DNA of 14,790 bases from assembly GCA_905192935.1 (NCBI GenBank), contig CAJJMX010000020.1, forward strand, positions 1 through 14,790. Direction: 5' to 3'. The notes below the pieces were generated by a model. The model was given only the letters and a program-made list of their open reading frames with translations, was not told where the DNA came from and made no database searches. Made by a program: the position numbers and the translations under genes. This DNA is from an uncultured Mailhella sp. (GTDB lineage Bacteria; Desulfobacterota; Desulfovibrionia; Desulfovibrionales; Desulfovibrionaceae). This document shows positions 13,638 to 14,790 of the stretch, piece after piece. Positions within the stretch are counted from its first letter, which is position 1, and the number at the start of each line of letters is the position of its first letter.

Positions 13638-13666
13638 TTGACGAAAATCCGACCAGCCGTTAGCTT
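13638..13666 (+). promoter_or_regulatory. Promoter-like element upstream of second LacI regulator
   Basis: TTGACG (13638-13643) and TAGCTT (13661-13666), spaced 17 bases, inside TTGACGAAA ... CCGTTAGCTTT. This is the same arrangement as at 9052-9080 ahead of the paralogous regulator. The ATG follows 18 bases after the -10-like hexamer. Confidence 0.55.
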
Positions 13667-13684
13667 TTCCGTGGAGAGCCGACC

Positions 13685-14761
13685 ATGACGACAAAAAAAA
13701 GAATCACCCTGGAAGACGTGAGCCGCGCAGCAGGAGTATCCCTGAGCACCGCCTCCATGATACTCAGCGGACGCCCCGACGTGTCCTTCTCCCCGGACAC
13801 CGTGCAGAACGTCCGTCGCACGGCCGATGCTCTGGGATACCGCACGCCCGTGCGACGCAGGATCCGTCCTCTTTCCGCAAGGAAGCTCGTGCTCATCATC
13901 AGTCCCAATGTGGGCAACGCCTACTATGCCAACATGGTGCAGGCCATACAGCAGTCCGCCGAGCAGCACGGCGTGTCCACGCTCATCTTCACCACCTACA
14001 GGGACGCCGACAAGGAGAGGGAAATCCTCGACATGGCCATGGAAATGGGTGTTTCCGGCATGGTCTTCACCATGATGCCCCAAAGCGTGGACATTGTGGA
14101 AAAGGTCAATCGGAGCATTCCCATCGTCGTCATAGGCGACAGGAACACCAGTCTCAACGTCGACACCGTGGAGCTCGACAACTACAGCGCCGGCATGCTG
14201 GTCGGCCGTCACATGCTCGGTCTCGGACACAGGCACATCGCCTTCATTTCCACCACGCTCAACAGTGCCAATGCCATACGCATGCGCAGGCTCGACGGCA
14301 TACGTGCCGTCTACTCCCAGGAAGCGGACACGTCCGTGCAACTCTTTACGCGGGAGATCACGCCGCTTGAAGAACTCAACGACATCGGCATCGAACATCG
14401 CACGGGCTACGAGCTCACGGTGGAGTGCCTGAAGCGCAACGACGGCATTTCCGGCATCGTGGCCGTCAACGACTTCGTGGCCTACGGCGTGCTCGACGCC
14501 CTGAAAGACCATGATCTGAAGGTTCCCGACGACTACAGCGTCTGCGGATTCGACAATCTTTCCGCCTCCCGGTTCTGGAGCATCGGTCTCACCTCCGTGG
14601 AACATCACATCGAAGAGAAGGGAAGAAACGCCTTCAACATCCTCTACGGACGCATGACCGGCGACAGCGCGCCGAACAACATCACCCGCATGGAATTTTC
14701 CCATCATCTTCTGGAAAACCGCTCCACGGCTCCTTTCCACCCGGCAGAGAAAAAAAACTGA
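13685..14761 (+). CDS. LacI/GalR-family transcriptional regulator, paralogue 2
   Basis: A 358-residue regulator with ATG start; GGAG at 13673-13676 lies 8 bases upstream. The helix-turn-helix spans residues 8-28 (TLEDVSRAAGVSLSTASMILS). The effector domain begins near residue 67 (LVLIISPNVGNAYYAN) and has VELDNYSAG and LGLGHRHIAFIS. It aligns without gaps to the regulator at 9101 over the N-terminal 80 residues. Met25 replaces the LacI Arg22 equivalent. The hinge (53-66) is unusually basic (RTPVRRRIRPLSAR) and lacks the canonical PNxxARxL pattern. It is divergent from the MFS gene with palindromes between, so control of that gene and itself is the natural inference. Divergence of the effector pockets would suggest related but different inducers. 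The remaining 29 bases to the window end show nothing recognisable. Confidence 0.92.
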   Translation: MTTKKRITLEDVSRAAGVSLSTASMILSGRPDVSFSPDTVQNVRRTADALGYRTPVRRRIRPLSARKLVLIISPNVGNAYYANMVQAIQQSAEQHGVSTLIFTTYRDADKEREILDMAMEMGVSGMVFTMMPQSVDIVEKVNRSIPIVVIGDRNTSLNVDTVELDNYSAGMLVGRHMLGLGHRHIAFISTTLNSANAIRMRRLDGIRAVYSQEADTSVQLFTREITPLEELNDIGIEHRTGYELTVECLKRNDGISGIVAVNDFVAYGVLDALKDHDLKVPDDYSVCGFDNLSASRFWSIGLTSVEHHIEEKGRNAFNILYGRMTGDSAPNNITRMEFSHHLLENRSTAPFHPAEKKN

Positions 14762-14790
14762 AACACGCAGGCCGTCAGACACGTTCCCGG

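Noticed and set aside
1..14790. CRISPR array, tRNA/rRNA, insertion sequence or phage genes
   Set aside because: No regularly spaced direct repeats, no cloverleaf or rRNA-like stretch, and no transposase, integrase or phage protein motif were found on either strand by reading.

Overview
The window looks like a chromosomal segment of an anaerobic, GC-rich bacterium. The Desulfovibrionaceae (Bilophila/Mailhella/Desulfovibrio group) are my best guess: an AprBA-like ferredoxin/flavoprotein pair, tripartite tricarboxylate transporter genes, Fe-S flavoenzymes and tight AGGAGG-type ribosome sites all fit. This is an inference from gene content, not a phylogenetic result; another anaerobic gut lineage such as Synergistota is possible.

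Bases 1-9008 hold a co-directional + strand operon that is cut by the left edge. It encodes the C-terminal part of a two-cluster ferredoxin that resembles AprB, an AprA/fumarate-reductase-like FAD protein, a TctC-type periplasmic binding protein, a fused TctA-TctB permease, and two tandem 643-residue flavoenzymes of the Old Yellow Enzyme / 2,4-dienoyl-CoA reductase / trimethylamine dehydrogenase type. Spacing is tight (1-base overlap, then gaps of 32, 73, 20 and 10 bases). The 73-base gap carries a 30-nt perfect palindromic hairpin that could set the binding protein : permease ratio. A rho-independent terminator ends the unit. The simplest reading is import of an organic acid followed by flavin-dependent reduction, or oxidation, in the cytoplasm. 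The substrate is unknown.

Bases 9009-10884 carry a LacI-type regulator whose stop overlaps the start of a TPR lipoprotein gene, followed by a strong bidirectional terminator. Bases 10885-13357 carry two minus-strand genes: a class III cyclic-nucleotide-phosphodiesterase-like metallophosphoesterase, and an MHS-family (ProP/ShiA/KgtP-like) MFS transporter. A structured 229-base spacer separates them. Bases 13358-13684 are a strikingly AT-rich divergent control region with three near-identical AT-only palindromes. To its right lies a second LacI-type regulator, a close paralogue of the first that shares the same upstream promoter-like element with the same spacing.

The most unusual signals are in the two tandem flavoenzymes. 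Both keep the barrel histidine but have lysine where the family has its proton-donor tyrosine. Both also have arginine in place of the central glycine of the second Rossmann motif. With the AprBA-like pair and the dedicated transporter, this makes a candidate uncharacterised reductive pathway controlled by paralogous, hinge-atypical LacI regulators.
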